64,000 nt of DNA from Triglochin maritima (lineage: Eukaryota; Streptophyta; Magnoliopsida; Alismatales; Juncaginaceae). Positions 34,836 to 48,327 of the stretch are shown piece by piece. The notes below the pieces were generated by a model. The model saw only the letters and a program-made list of their open reading frames with translations. It was not told where the DNA came from and did no database searches. Position 1 is the stretch's first letter. The number at the start of each line of letters is the position of its first letter. The stretch is from positions 29,285,493 through 29,349,492 of the forward strand of contig OY821793.1 of assembly GCA_963682175.1 (NCBI GenBank), in the 5' to 3' direction. Both the position numbers and the translations under genes were made by a program.

Positions 34836-36696
34836 TTAATTATATATATGTATGTCTCGAAAAGGAAGGTTGTCCCGTGTTTTATATCCATAATTCCATA
34901 TATCCTCTGTCGCTTGCGATGCATTTTCCTTTATTTGATTTGGGGTCCGTTGGGAGCCAAAAAAAAAATTGTCGTTTGCTGTTTGAGTTTTTTTTATAAA
35001 GAGTCTAAATGCAAACTTTAGTTGATAAAATATGTGTGTTTTAAGATGAACTTTACTTGATTTCTTGGCTTAAGACCCGTAAGAATTTGTTCTGAAAAAA
35101 ATATCGATGAAAACACTCTAATTTGACACACACACATATATATATGTTCTCTACTATGTCATCGTTTATGGCGGTCAAAACATGGTTGAACGCAAGCATC
35201 ATTCCTACCACTTCGTACGGTCCCAGAAGTGGTTTCCCCTACAATAAGAATAAGATTAATAGAGACTTCATAAGGGACCATGAGCAAAAGATCATCCAAC
35301 GAATGGACAAGCTCCAAAGAGGGAGGAGAGAGGTTGGAACATTGCTCAGAAGTATTCAAGGTCAATGCAAACTTTAGTTGTGAATTGTTCAATGTAATTT
35401 CATTTGTATTTTACTCATTGCTTCATTACTTGGTTATCTTGGAGGGAAAAAACATTGTGAAAACATTGTTATTTTTCTAACCAATTGAGAATTAAAGGTC
35501 AATACTACCCAATTCAATGATTTGATCCCATGTCAAAAGCTAAATGAACTTCAAACAACAAGAAACACCAACGCACGTGTGTGAGCCGGTTTGATGTAAA
35601 TAGTAAAACGTTAGCCCGAGAAAATACAAGTGTATTCCAAAGTAAAAATAAATTACATTAGTTATAAAGTGACAAATTACACCTTATAAACTAAACATTC
35701 TCGTCAAAATTTACACTCAGAGTCCAATTTTGCATGAAATCGAATACAAATAAAAATTCCGATTAGTTTTCATACTCAAGTGCAAATTTACATAAAACTG
35801 AACAAGTAATCATTTTGATCAAAGTCAGACATGGTCAAACTACTCCTCACATCACTCATGAATCCAAAAAGAACAACAAGGGTAGAATTGTCATTTTACA
35901 AGAACATTTTCTACACAATGATTATGTGAAGGAATCATACAGGGCAAATATGTCGTCAACTCCAAAATTTAACGGCAGATCAACATCTCCCCTAGGAGAA
36001 GCCAACAAAGTCTTCCTTGTTAATTTCGACAGTTCGTTAGACTCCATCCAACTTCAGAACGATTATCAAGGACATTATGTGGAACACGTGTGCTCATTTG
36101 GTCGTTTCACCTTGAACGTCCCTCATAATCAAGTGTCGATCTAAATTCTTCTGATTACTATTATAATTTACTTATATGGTTGAATGACAAAGTGAAGAAG
36201 CATGAGAACATTTCACACGTAAGCCTTTTAATCAGACTACTAATATGTCTGATGATTGATACTCATTTATTCCTTTTGTCAACAATATTCATAAATTTTC
36301 AAGTTCAAATAGGTTAAATGATATAAAATATATTTTTTGGAGAGAAGAGAAAAGAATAGAAGAAAAATGTGTTTTTCTTTTCCATTGTTTTGATACAAAT
36401 AAGTTAGAAAATAAAAAATATTACATCGTAATATCAAAATATCCATTCTAATTCAATTATGTTATTTCATTTAGAATAATTTTCGAAAAAATTGACAAAA
36501 AACAAGCTTTAACAATTTACGGATTGGTCATGCGTAAAAATAGAATCAACTTTCTTATCTTTTTTATTCATTTCTCACCGTAAATTATCTTCCAAACATG
36601 CTCAAATCCCAATACTGACGTTTTATCTAACGATCTATTACAAATCATTTAATTAATCAAGAGTGATGCAGAAGTGGATCGAAAGAAACTTGTACT
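34836..36696. other. Intergenic; two unassigned short open frames
   Basis: Plus-strand frames at 35123-35377 (with PTTSYGPRSGFPYNKNKINR) and 35815-36144 (with SSLDSIQLQNDYQGHYVEHV) have a mildly protein-like composition, but no motif or splice context that I recognise. They may be decayed gene or transposon fragments. The rest is A+T-rich. Confidence 0.35.
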
Positions 36697-36805
36697 TTTA
36701 AGAAAGAAAGGCTTTATAATTACTATCCTGGTCTTTTTGTCCTTTCCTTTCTCTTTCTCGTTTTATCTGCGATCCGCGTGCGGAAGGATCGGATGAAGCC
36801 GCAAA

Positions 36806-36815
36806 ATTAGGGTTT
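36806..36815 (-). promoter_or_regulatory. Telobox-like AAACCCTAA motif in the MBD gene leader
   Basis: The plus strand reads AATTAGGGTTT about 30 bp before the start codon. This motif is common in 5' leaders of plant genes expressed in dividing cells. Its function here is inferred from the motif only. Confidence 0.4.
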
Positions 36816-36841
36816 CGGCGGAGCAGACCGGAGTCAGAACG

Positions 36842-39800
36842 ATGCCGTCGGAGAAGCCGCCGGAGTGGTTGCCGGATGGCTGGATCATGACCATCAACAC
36901 CAGGGAGGACGGAAAGGTGGATAGGGTAAGATCGTGGTGGAATTTCCACTTCCGATGGTGTCTTTCTTCGTTTTTTTTTTGGATTCCGATTTTGGGGATT
37001 GCGGAGTTCGAGGGATCGGGGATGGATCCGTTGCTCGGGTGGAGTTGGATCTGAGCTTTTGTTTTGGATTAGCCTTGACTTCGCTGCTTTGGTTTTGGTC
37101 TGTTACCAGCTGGAAGCTGCGAAGTTGAGGATGAGGTTCGATTTTTTGGCTATTTCAAGAGGGAGTTGAATTGGTGACGTTTTGGAATTTTTTTCGTTTA
37201 CAACTTTAGTTGAGGTTCAAAATCATAAGTGCTATTTTTTTGTGGAAAAAAATGTTTGGTTCAAACTTTAAGTAATTAGTTTTATGTCTGGAGTGTAGTA
37301 ATTAGAGCTCGGATTGTCGCGCAGTGACAGTGGCTGGATCTGAGATGGTGCAAACTAGAAGCTACATTTGAATAAGATGAACTTTGGATTAACTAAGAGT
37401 TCTATCCTAGTGTTGGGCTCACTGGAGAAGTTGTTGTATTGTGTGCATATCTACCCGTCCCTGTTATTTTGAGAGGAACAGCATGCGGAAGTTGTCTACT
37501 TTACTGAAAAAGATCATACCCTTAGGGCTTCTACCAGTAATCCTTTAATAGAGCTTTTTTTCATAATTATGATGACGATATTTGGCAGTCATCAAATCAT
37601 ATCCCGTAGAAATTAAATATGAATTGTACAATTATGTCACATGCACATTACTATTGTGTACTATTTGGGGAAACTCTACAAAACTAGTATGTATGTGTAA
37701 AGATGTTTCCCACTAATGCAGCTAGTGGTATGGTTTTGATATTCAAGTTGTGGTAGAAATAGTATTTGGCTCTGAACAAGCATGGAGTAACACATTTGGA
37801 AAATGGATTATACAGGAAAATGGCTTGACAATGAGGATTGACAGACGGCCAATCGACTAATAGGCGTCCTGGGGCTCCCAAGCGACTAGTTGCTGATTGC
37901 TCCTGGTTGCTTAATGTGGCCAGTTCCCTCAAAAAACATATTTTCGAACAATCATTGATTTTTTGGCTTGGATTTGGCTGTTGTGGTGGTCGGCCGGGTA
38001 GGCTTAGTTGTTTTTTAATTGTAAATGGATTATTTGATCCTTGAGTGGATATATGGTCTCAAATATCAATATTAGACTTAGAGGACTAATCGGTAGGAAA
38101 TTAGTTGGCCTAAGCCTGCCCAGTGACTAGTCGGACGATTTTTAAATCACTGGTTCACAATGAGGGGCCAATGACATTAGCTCCGATAGCTTCTGTTACA
38201 GCATGTCAACCGTTCTGAATTGGTAAAATGTTGTGCTTCACTGTAGGATTTGGGCTAAATAAGGAATGAGAATGCTACCATATGCTCTGTCAGTGTCACC
38301 AAACATTGCATATTTGTGTCCACAAATTTATGATAAAAAGTGTACCAAATTTGCCTATATTTTAACAAGTATATTACTTTTATCATTTTAGCACACATTT
38401 CAGCCATTCTTGTGTATTTAACTCAGCATGATGGATGAATATCTCATGGTGTGCTCTTGCTGTTTGGGATAAACTATTGATCTTTATTGTTTATTTCAGT
38501 TCAAAAGGTAATGGTTTTGGGTCCGTAGTTTTAGCACCGACAGCCATATTTCTGTTCTTTATTCAAAATTAAAGTAATTTCCTAATATAACGTCTTTACA
38601 TCCTTTGCTTATTTTTATAGTTTTATTCCTCTCCGATGTCTGGACGTAAGTTTCGCTCAAAGGGGGAGGTTCTGCGGCATCTCAATGGTGATAAGGTCAA
38701 TAATATTCCCCCATCAGTTTCAGATCAATGCAGAAATTTCCCACATTATACGCCAAGAGTAAGTAGTATATATATTTTTCACAGATGCTTAGCAGACAAG
38801 AATCTATTTTGTAAATTGTTTAACATCCAATATGTTACAGGTTGAGGATCCAGAGAATTCACTCTCCTGGTTGCCTCGTGGATGGGTAATGGAGGTGAGA
38901 ACACGAAAAACAGGGGAAAAGTCCAGGAACAACTATATGGTATTGAAATTTATTAGTTATTGTTTTTTTGGGGTTCATACCCATATTTGACTTATCACAT
39001 TAATATCTGAAACGGAAAGCTCTGTGATTAAGACAAAGCCATTATCATTTTCTGCACAGTTTTGTTTAGCATTTTTTGTACAGGTGATAACTGGTTTTAA
39101 TTACACAGGGGAAGGTTTGTTTGTTTCCATCTTAATTTTGTGGCTTATAATCATTTGACATTTTAATATGCAACTATATGATGTTCTCATATAGATTGCA
39201 TTAGGGACTCTTATCTTTATCAGTTCTAGTTTATCACAAGTATCAATTTGTTCAAGCAGTTGGGTTTTGATGATGTTATTCATTAATGTGAAGGAAGGGA
39301 AAGAATGGCCCACCCATCTTGTAGGTGCAGTTAATAAGTTAAGCTTGCATTTCATCACAACTTTATCACGAGATGGAAGTCCTAATCTGAAATTTACCTT
39401 GTTATGAAACAGCTTGTTTTTGATGATGTTACACAAAGTATCTTCTCATTTGTACTCAGAAAGCAAATTTAGCTATAAATATGTGAATTTCCTTTCGATA
39501 GGATATGTTTTAAATGATATATTATGATTATGCAGGCACTACCAAGATATTCTAAAAACTTTTCCTATTCTCTTTTCCTGATAAATAAGTAGCTAACTTA
39601 GCGGTGCCTTTGTTCTTTATGAATTTTGACTGTATAAAAATGTTTATCGATTTGACTTTTGAGACATGAAAGCGCTATTTGTTGGATATAGTCCGTCATC
39701 ATTGTGTTTCCATCCTTGTAGTGCTACTTTGATCCTTCCAGAAGATATAGGTTCTGTTGCAAGGCAGATGTATTTCAATTTCTCGAGGGTGGGCAGAGGT

Positions 39801-42800
39801 CCCCTGAGAATGGAAGCATCAACTCAAAAAACTATTCAGAGAATTTTCACGTTAATGATGATCCAAACTCTAAAGATGAGGTTTGTAAGTCGATTTTGTG
39901 TTGCTTTCTCTCTCTAAGTCATTGTCTTGTTATTTCATTTTATCAAATTTTGAGCAGTGCCTTTATTTTGCTTCCTTGTTTTTTTTAGGTCATAGCCCTA
40001 ATTGAGAGATCCCCTGATGGTTTGCCTCCTGGATGGATTAAAGAACTTAAATTTAGGAGAAGTTATTCTCTAACGAGAAGTGATCCGGTATTCACACTTG
40101 CAACTTAGCTCCTTCGTCTAGTCTCTACTATGTGATTGACATTTCATTTTGTCTTGAAGTGCTTATTTCTCTGGCTTGGAGTCTTGCTCGTGAATATTGA
40201 GAATTTGTTGAATATCTCACGCTAGCAAAGCAAGCTATGAAAGACATTTTCTTTTGTTAGTCAATGTCTGTATAGGGTCCTTTTTGGACATTGTGCAGGT
40301 ATATGTCTATGCATGTTAGGGTATCACCATCTTGTGTGTTTAGATGGTCAAAATTTGTCTGTCAATTTGCACGTTCCATGTTTTTGGTCTCATCTATTTA
40401 GCATTAAGTCCTCATTGCATGAAGCTTGCAATTCTTCTCATTGATTCAATTTGTACAGTATTACACAGATCCAGTAAGTGGGTATGTCTTCCGTTCAAAA
40501 AAGGACGTCGCCCGTTTTTTGGAATCTGGAGCAATAAGCAGGCATGCTTTTAAACCAAAGAACAAAAAATTCATTGGCGCAGTGCTCTCGATCGAGGAGT
40601 CCTCTGTAAGTTAGCCATTTTATACGCTTTCTGTGGTTTTCTTTCTTCTATTTGAACAGGGAATTGCTACATCGACGTTGGTGTTTTGGTTTCTCCTCTC
40701 ATATGTTGGATGTTGTTGGGGCACATTTACATTGTGGCGACATTGTTTTGAGGATATGCCCAAAATGTGAAACAATGTCCCTGATCCTAACCAATGTGGA
40801 TGATACGCTTATAGCATATGGTGTTGTTTGAGACTTTTTTTGGAAATAAATCATCATTTTATTAATAACAACACATCAGACTGATGTAGTATAGATGCAA
40901 TTTGTTTTAAATTTTGCCTTCACCCAACAATATAGTTAATGTAAAATCTTACATATATTAGCATGATACATGAGGTTATTCTCAATGAGCTGGGACTTGT
41001 TCGGGTGAGTGAAATCGAAACTGAAGCAGCTTACCTTTTAAGGAAAAGGCTCTATTATATAGATTTAGATTATCAGCTCCTTCCAGTAGCCTGTTTATAT
41101 GTTATTTGTCAGAGTTCAGAATCTTTCGAAATTAGCTTACCAAGTCAAAGGCAATGTCTAGTAGTTTCTGTTATCTTCTATTACATGAAAAATTGCTTGC
41201 AAGATGTTAGATGGTTCTGTTTACGTCCTTTTGGTTCCATTGCACTTTCATTATGTTTTTTTTTGTTTTTTTTGCAGAACTTCTATTCCATGTCTCTATT
41301 TTTCAAAAATTAGCAGTTTGAACTGTAAACCTGGATTTTAGCTTCGGTGATGCTCAAAGTACCTCCTGATATGACATATCTAGAACCTAGTTTTTTACTG
41401 AAACTTGCGTACATCACAGGGTCAACATTTTAAGATCCCTATGTTTGCTTTCCTTATATATTATTTTGTGATCCAGCCACCAGTTAAAGCAGGCTCACCA
41501 TCAGTAGTAGGGGATGTGGTACGACGAAGCATTTTCAATTCACCTCCTTCAATTTCGAGCAGCGATTTCCTCGAATTGCCTGTTGAGAAGATGTCATTCC
41601 AAAACAATGGTCATTGGATGCGTCAGTGTAAGAGATTTCAGATCTTGTCTTGGATTTGTGTATTTTAAGCTTATCATCATATGTCGCTTAAATGTTTTGT
41701 AGGTGAAGGCTCTGGGCTGAACTCGATTGCTGCACCTCATACCCCGGACAACGCTCAAGCTGAAGCTCCAATCAAATTTCGGAGGGACCAAGGTCATGAT
41801 GTTGATGTTTTACTAGAGAAGCCCTTAGAACTACTAGATCAAGAAGTAAAATCTGGACACGTGCATTCAGATGGAAATTGTTCAGAATCCAAGTTTGAGA
41901 AATCTCCAGATTCATTCGACACTAGGCTACTGAAGACAGAAGATACGAGCACTGTAGAAATGATAAAAAGAGTGTCTCCTCGGCTGAAGCAGTTGGAATC
42001 ATCTAATCCAGCGAACTCTAGTAATCCAAGGTTGATGTCTGGGAAAGCAGCCAAAAATAGAAAGCACTTGGCTGTTAGGAAGTCCCCAAGAAACAAAACA
42101 GCAGCTAAGGAGACTTCAGAGCTTTCCGTTGAAGCGTCACTAGTATCTTCACAAAATAATCCACCTGAGACGGCAGCTGCGGATCAATTCAGCAAGACTG
42201 CAAATGAGAGAATGTCTGAATTAGAAGCTGAACCTGCCCGAGTTGATGAAGTACCATTAAGTTCGTCAAATTCTTCTCGCAACGACCACTCGGAGGCAAC
42301 AGACATGAATCTGACCGGCTTGCAAGCAATCAATCCACCTGATAAAGCAAATTGCGAAACACCAAAACTCACTGGGAAGCTACCTGAGGCAGGGGATTCA
42401 TGTGAACTACAGACTACCAGGTCCCGAAAGAAAGCTAAAATAGTCTCAATTGACATGTGCTTTAAGCGTGTAACGCGAAGCAGTTCTGCTATTTCCTCTA
42501 AATTCGAAGAGAAAAGGACTAGCACTAAAATATCGGAGCCTAAAGATGTAAAAACATTGTCCTTGTCACTTCGGTCATCAAAACGACTAGCTGGTATTGA
42601 ACCTGGCCCTGCAGCTTCCATTGAAAGCATCGACCCAACTTCCAGGAAAATGAGGCATGTTGCTTCTCTTAAAGTCTGCTCAAGAAAAAGAGTTTCCATT
42701 GAAAGCATCGACCCAACTTCCAGGAAAATGAGGCGTGTTGCTTCTCCTAAAGGCTGCTCAAGAAAAAGAGTTTCTGATTCTTCCAAAGGTCCTAATAATC

Positions 42801-43366
42801 TTAAAACCAAGCTGGAGCAAAACTCGGATGCAAAGGGAAAGACCACTGGTAAAGAGCCTATTGGATCGACTCCAGAGGAAGTGAATCAAATGGAAGACAA
42901 TGTTGGTACCCTATCTGAATTGGCTCCAACCATATCGGCAGAGGTGAAGCATAAAGAGCCTACAGTACATGATCCCCTCCAAGATGAAGACTGCATTGGA
43001 ACGACACAAGCAGACAACAAAACACAGGATCCCGCAATTTTGTTGCCTTTCAGTGATACATGGTTAGACCCATGCTTTGAGTTTGCTTTCAAAACTCTTA
43101 CTGGAGATATACCAGGGTTCGACGATGTTGCTGCGACCGAAGAATACTTCGACAAACTACTGAATGGCAATTTGAATTCTGACGTTATAACCCCTGCACC
43201 ATCAAACAACAATATGCAAGGCCAATTTGTCACGGTGCAGCATCCCAATAGTATGAACAGTGTAAATACTGCACCCAAGATCCAGCAGGAAAGTTCTCTG
43301 AATCAGGATTTAGGATCTAGTGATGATATGAACAGTAGATCAAAGACTGTGAACGTTAACAATTAG
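36842..43366 (+). CDS. Methyl-CpG-binding domain protein, MBD13-like (8 exons, 846 aa)
   Basis: Predicted nuclear protein with three methyl-CpG-binding domains. Exons: 36842-36925, 38621-38758, 38841-38939, 39722-39880, 39989-40087, 40459-40605, 41477-41627 and 41703-43366; all joins keep frame and use GT/AG. MBD1 spans about residues 8-52 (EWLPDGWIMTINTREDGK, SGRKFRSKGEVLRHL), MBD2 about 81-131 (WLPRGWVMEVRTRKTG, RRYRFCCKADVFQFLE) and MBD3 about 168-217 (GLPPGWIKELKFRRS, SGYVFRSKKDVARFLESG). Each MBD is split by an intron at the same place. The rest is a long, charged, Ser/Lys-rich tail with SPR/KR clusters, ending in WLDPCFEFAFKTLTGDIP (about 746-770), which I recall as a conserved C-terminal motif of MBD7/MBD13-type proteins. 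A 26-residue unit (ESIDPTSRKM...) is tandemly repeated at 600 and 626. The family reads or tolerates methylated DNA; the target here is inferred. Confidence 0.93.
36926..38620 (+). other. Intron 1 of the MBD gene (1,695 bp)
   Basis: It begins GTAAGA and ends TTATAG. Near 37838-38150 it holds G+C-richer sequence with motifs such as CGACTAATAGGCG, GACTAATCGG and GACTAGTCGGACGATTTTTAA, reminiscent of the ends of non-autonomous DNA elements. No target duplication could be identified, so an insertion is only suspected. Confidence 0.8.
42623..42778 (+). repeat. 78-bp tandem duplication inside the MBD gene's last exon
   Basis: Two adjacent 78-bp units (42623-42700 and 42701-42778) keep the reading frame and encode two copies of a basic 26-residue stretch starting ESIDPTSRKMR. 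They differ at only a few bases, so the duplication is recent relative to the gene. Confidence 0.92.
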
Positions 43367-44988
43367 ACTTTCTCCAGCAATTTCCCCCACAAATATTAAA
43401 CCTTCATGGGGGGTGCTCTGTACTAAATTTATCATGTTTTGCAGGCCTTGATGTGGGCCATGTTTATTAGTTGACTCCATCTGTATCTCTCTCTTGTGAT
43501 GACAATTACCAGATCTTTGGTGGCGCTATTTAGAGTTTGGAGTTCAATTTCTCCTACAAATGGTGGCCATGTCTAGTTTTAGTGAAACCAAGCTCATTGG
43601 ATTTCAGTCCTGTGTTTGGTTTGTAAGAATTTGGTTCGTAAGAAGTGAAGAAAAGTTTATAGAATTCCAGTTGTGGGACTTGAGTTCTTAGAATTCCAGT
43701 CCTAGCTTTTAGTGATTGGGGTAAATACTTTTATTATAGAGTTCAGAAAAATCATCCGTTTCTCCGGCTTAACTGGAATAAACTTTTCTTAGGTAAGATT
43801 AGGCCTGACATTTTGACACGGAACACGAAAACACGACAAAAAAATAGTGTTTGAGTTTAAGGATTTCGTGTCCACGAAAAAATTTCGTATCGTTTTCGTG
43901 TATGCAATCTGTGTACATGAAAAGTACACGAATGATACTAATTAAACAAAACGTAACAATAAGCACAAGCTTCTTCGCTGGTGCATTGGTTAAACTTGTT
44001 TGGAACCTCATGCGCCCCCCTTTTTTTGTAGAAATTAGAAATAACGGGGGAAAAGTTATTAATACTAATTAAACAAAACGTAACAATAAGCACACGCTTC
44101 TTCACTGGTGCATTCGTTAAACTTGTTTGGAACCTCCTGCGCCCACCAATAACCATTAAGCCGTACTTCAATTCTATATATGTTGGATGTTCTAAGATAT
44201 ACATAGATTAATGCGTGTCTGTTACTCCGAAGCTTTAGTCTTGCATCGCCTGCGTTTCAGTTTCAACATGTTTTAAGACCACCATCCCCAATACTCTTTC
44301 ACTGAGTTGGCGACTGCCATTTACCATGGGTGTTAAATGCTAGAGAAAGCTATTTTGAGTGTATTCTGGAATTTAAAAAACAATTGTTTGTTTTTCATGT
44401 TTATCCAGGTCGTGGTCGTGTCCGAACGAATCGATTCGGGTCGTGTCCAGCTTCGAAGACACAAAAATTTGTCAGGTCGTGTTATTGTCTACAAGATTTG
44501 TCTAGTACATGGAAAAAACACGACACGAAAATACAGGGAGCTGAACTTTTGGTTTTGGAGTGCTAAGTGCAGAAATTTTTCTACAGTGAAACTTTTAGAA
44601 GTTCTACAAGTCATGGAATTTCAATTCTATAACTTATAAGTTGACTTGTAAGACAAATAGACAATCATCTAGAGTTACCTCAGAAGTTCAGTTGCCTCTC
44701 TTCCCATGATTCTCCTGCAAACTAATGACACCCTGAAGCAAGGGAGTAAGCATTAGATTCTGTTGGAGAAACCTCCCTCAAGTCATTTAGTCTTACTTTT
44801 TTTTACTTAACTACAACAACAACAACATTCTCAATCACACGCAAGCATTTCTTGCAATTGCTAAAGGTCTGAAGCTCAAAGAACACAACGTCGAATCACA
44901 ACCGACATGAGAAGCGCACACACACAAAGGATGTCTCAATTCTTTTCAACGGCAGACAAAGCAACTTCAGATGAATGTCTAGTTTCTC
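43367..44988. other. 3' region between convergent genes; hAT-MITE-like remnant
   Basis: After the MBD stop, about 400 bp are probably 3' UTR and spacer. From about 43799 the sequence reads TAGGCCTGACATTTTGACACGGAACACG, like the end of the hAT MITE family at 7247. ACACGA/TCGTGT motifs continue to about 44530, but I find no matching right end or 8-bp duplication. Inside is an 83-bp direct repeat (43936-44018 and 44062-44144; GTTAAACTTGTTTGGAACCTC). No gene is seen. Confidence 0.5.
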
Positions 44989-47900
44989 TTAATAAGATTC
45001 CTTCCATCCACCATAACTTTCTTCCTCACCTCCATAACGCCTCTCCTGGACACGCAGAGAACATCAGTTTTAGACTAGACAAATGTTTGAAATGGAAAAT
45101 TTAATAAACACCACCAGATAGCAAATAATCGAGGAGTGGAGAAGTACCTCTGGAGTAAATTTCAAGGCAAGTTTAATTTCTCCACGATATTCCTCATTCT
45201 TCACCACACTATAGACGGTTGGAGGGAGGCTTCCTTCCATGAACAATGGTTCCAATGGAATCCTACAAATCAATTAAAAAATGGACAAAGTTGAATACAA
45301 GATATAACATTACCCAAGCTAAAGATATGGGTTTTGTAATGGTTGTTAATTTTTATGTTGAGATTCTTTTGTTCCTGAAATCATGGGATGTCCGAAACAT
45401 GAATGAGATACTCACATAGCTTCTCCCACAAAGTCATCACTTGTGAGCCCGTCACTGTCCATGAGCTTAATGTGGAGATTCGGAACACCTTCGGATACAG
45501 TAAAGATGAAGGTCTCGTTCCATTCTGGATCGGTTCCTTGTCCTGTAAACAAAAAGGCAAATGATGAAGATGATCATTCAAGTGTACCGGACAACGTCTA
45601 GCACCTTACGACATATTTAAGGAAACCGAAGTTGGGTCAATTATCAAATCACTCATCAGGTTCATAGAGTAATCCAAGTCAATTAACTTCTAACTCATTT
45701 CTGGTAGATGGTATCACAACGTTTTTCTCATCCCCCTTCGTTTGCTTTAATGTCTTCTACTCGCGTTTGAAGAACTTCTAAGTTCTAATCAAATTTCACG
45801 TGATATTAGAATCGATCGGTCAACCTATAAGCCTACTCTAATCCACATCCCCACGGATATTTGCAACCAGAATTGCAGAAGACAGAAGAAGCATTGACAT
45901 AGATTGGTTGATGAATAAAATTCTACAACCCATTATTTAATTAGGAACATATTATATACAAGAACAAAAAAACAGAGTTGTGCTTGTTATTTGTGTTTTA
46001 CTTATACAAATTATCAGAAGTAATTGATCGACCAAATTTCACACTGTCCGCACACAGTTTGAAGTCATTGATTGCATGTGTGAATTAACAAAACTAATAA
46101 ATAACCCATGCAAAGAACATCCCAAATTAATTTTTCCCAGCACATGGATCCCAAAGGCCTTGCTTAGTTGCCAAACTGGTATTACCTATCAAGTTGTGAT
46201 TGTAATTTTTGCTGGTCTAAAGACCAACATGTGAATATCTTGTCTTTCTAGCCTCAACAACCACGAACTGTTTCAAATTTATAAGACATGAGAGGAATCA
46301 CTGAATATGAACCTGAAGCGACGCTGCTCTTTTGCTCTTGAGTGCGGCATGTCAGGACGGCGTATGGATCCATATTAGCTGTTTTGCAAAATTTCAACAC
46401 TCAGAAGTCAGAAGTCATCATTCAATGTAAAAGCCTCAGTATCTGAATACGTTGTACTTCATAAAACAACTCTGAAGCATCATTTCCGGTCATCTTTATT
46501 TAACAAGGTGTTAACAACAAAAGATTTTGAACTTCAAAAGAAAATGATAACGAAGAGTTTTGGCTAACAAGCTTCAGAACATGAATTAAAGACGCAGTGC
46601 AAACAGATCACATCAAAACTATCTTGCCACAAACATCAAGTTTTTTTTTCTTCTAACTCAAACATCAAAATCTTTATTCAAGTTGAGCATCAGTTTGCCA
46701 TCATTTTATGTAACACTTAAACGCCAATAAACAGTGGCAGGGCATCAGGTTTAGCATCATCTAAGAATTAAATGCGAACTAATCATGAGATTTTATGAAA
46801 TCCAATTACAAATTAGATATCGTGCTGAATAACACAAAAATATGTAACTGTGGAGTCTTATATTATTACTCTCATGTCTCCTTTCGAATCCAAAAGTTTC
46901 ATTGCACCCATCAATCTTTACAAGTATGTCTGTGTTAAAATTTTCAATTTGGAAAGTGGTAAGCAAAAAGGATTAAAACAGTTCATGATTTCGATAATCT
47001 CAACCATGAAAGAGACTGAACATGTTTTCACACGCTTATTGAAGCTTTCACATTAAGGAAGGCAATTTAAACTGAATTATCCAATAATATCAAAACTCAA
47101 AATTCTGTTTTAGGTCCAAAGATTGAAACCGAGCCATATTTTCATTTCGGTTTTGGCTTAAGCATTTTATTTTTTTCTACCGTAATCCTGTACTACATTG
47201 TCACATCAACGCATTACATAATCCTACAGGACCAGAATTGCAACTATATACAGTCTGTGATCTGAATTATACATTGATTTCACTTTGTCTTGATATCATG
47301 AAATACATTAATTTCACTTTACTACTTTGAATTTTAAAAGGCGGTAGTTATCTCTCTTGAATTTTTGTTTAATAACATTTTGTCCCAATTAATTTTAAAA
47401 ATACATTATTTAAACACTCATTTGTCATTTTTTTGATTCTTAATACATTCTTAATATTAATTTTACGTTAAAGTTTGGATCAAGTCATAGGTCAGATATG
47501 GTTGGATTTTTTGTCGGATTCAATACCAATTCAACCAAAATATGAACCAGATCTGACATCCGATTTAATCTGCATTTTGATGTAAAGTTAAGTTTAAACT
47601 TTATTGTGATACAATGCAAAAAATTATAAAAAATGGTGAATTAGTGTTTAAACAATGATTTTTAAAATTACAATGTGGTAATTTTTTACAAAATCAAAGT
47701 TCATGTGAGTAACTATTACATTTTAAAATCTAGAAGTACAAAGTAAAATCAAGACATAATTCAAAAGTCAAATTATAATTTTATTTGTTATTTTCGCTCT
47801 TTCTGTTCTAAAATTTTCTATTGGATCAACAAACAGAGAAACAAATTGTTATTCGATATTCAAACCAATTCAATTTAATTTTAATTCTATTTTTTCCAAA

Positions 47901-48327
47901 TATCAGATCTCGACTGGTGGTCGAAAAATCTGGAAAACCGAACGGTATTGTTACGGAACAATCCGTTTAGATTACTTCCACATCGGTTACATGGACGATT
48001 TAGTGGGGTCGATATAGCCTAAGTTGTCAACAACTAGCTTTTGAATATGAATTCTCCTAAATCATTACCACAAACTAATCCAATTCAATTCCTATTGGTA
48101 ATCGAAACCTTAAAAAAACTTTTCGACACGTATTTACCACCAAAAAGGAGGACAAGATCCGATCTCTTTACAATACTAATTGCAAAAGCAAAAAAGTAAA
48201 ATAAAAAAAAGTTAAAAAAAACCATAATTCGAGTAGTAAACACGAGAATTGAGATCTGACTTAAGAAATCGGTGTTCTCGAGGCCTTTGGCTCCGACCAG
48301 AAGCACCTCCAGAGTTCCCCGCGACAT
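44989..48327 (-). CDS. Small C2-domain protein, elicitor-responsive protein 3 type (5 exons, 143 aa)
   Basis: A single C2 domain, which in this family binds calcium and phospholipid and brings small proteins to membranes during signalling. Exons on the minus strand: 48327-48261, 46378-46313, 45542-45416, 45262-45148 and 45045-44989. All borders are GT/AG, and the phases join without a break. It begins MSRGTLEVLLVGAKGLENTD, then MDPYAVLTCRTQEQKSSVAS, DPEWNETFIFTV, LMDSDGLTSDDFVGEAM and VKNEEYRGEIKLALKFTPEE, ending with the family's GGW-type tail (YGGEEESYGGWKESY). Length agrees with rice ERG3-type proteins (about 144 aa). Aspartates in the two Ca2+ loops (NMDPY, MDSDG) are present. Intron 1 is about 1.9 kb. 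An alternative last exon near 44714-44688 was considered and is less likely. The gene looks intact. Confidence 0.92.

Noticed and set aside
42184..43278. Long minus-strand open frames opposite the MBD gene (220 and 130 codons)
   Set aside because: Antisense shadows of the real last exon, with composition that mirrors its Ser/Lys-rich codons.
43799..44530. Complete hAT MITE with TAGGCCTGACA end
   Set aside because: No matching right terminus or 8-bp duplication was found, so only a remnant is reported.
44688..44714. Alternative last exon of the C2 gene (ENHGKRGN)
   Set aside because: The exon at 45045-44989 gives the family's GGW-type tail and the usual length of about 143 residues.
44907..45104. 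Plus-strand 65-codon frame
   Set aside because: It overlaps the last exon of the C2 gene on the other strand.
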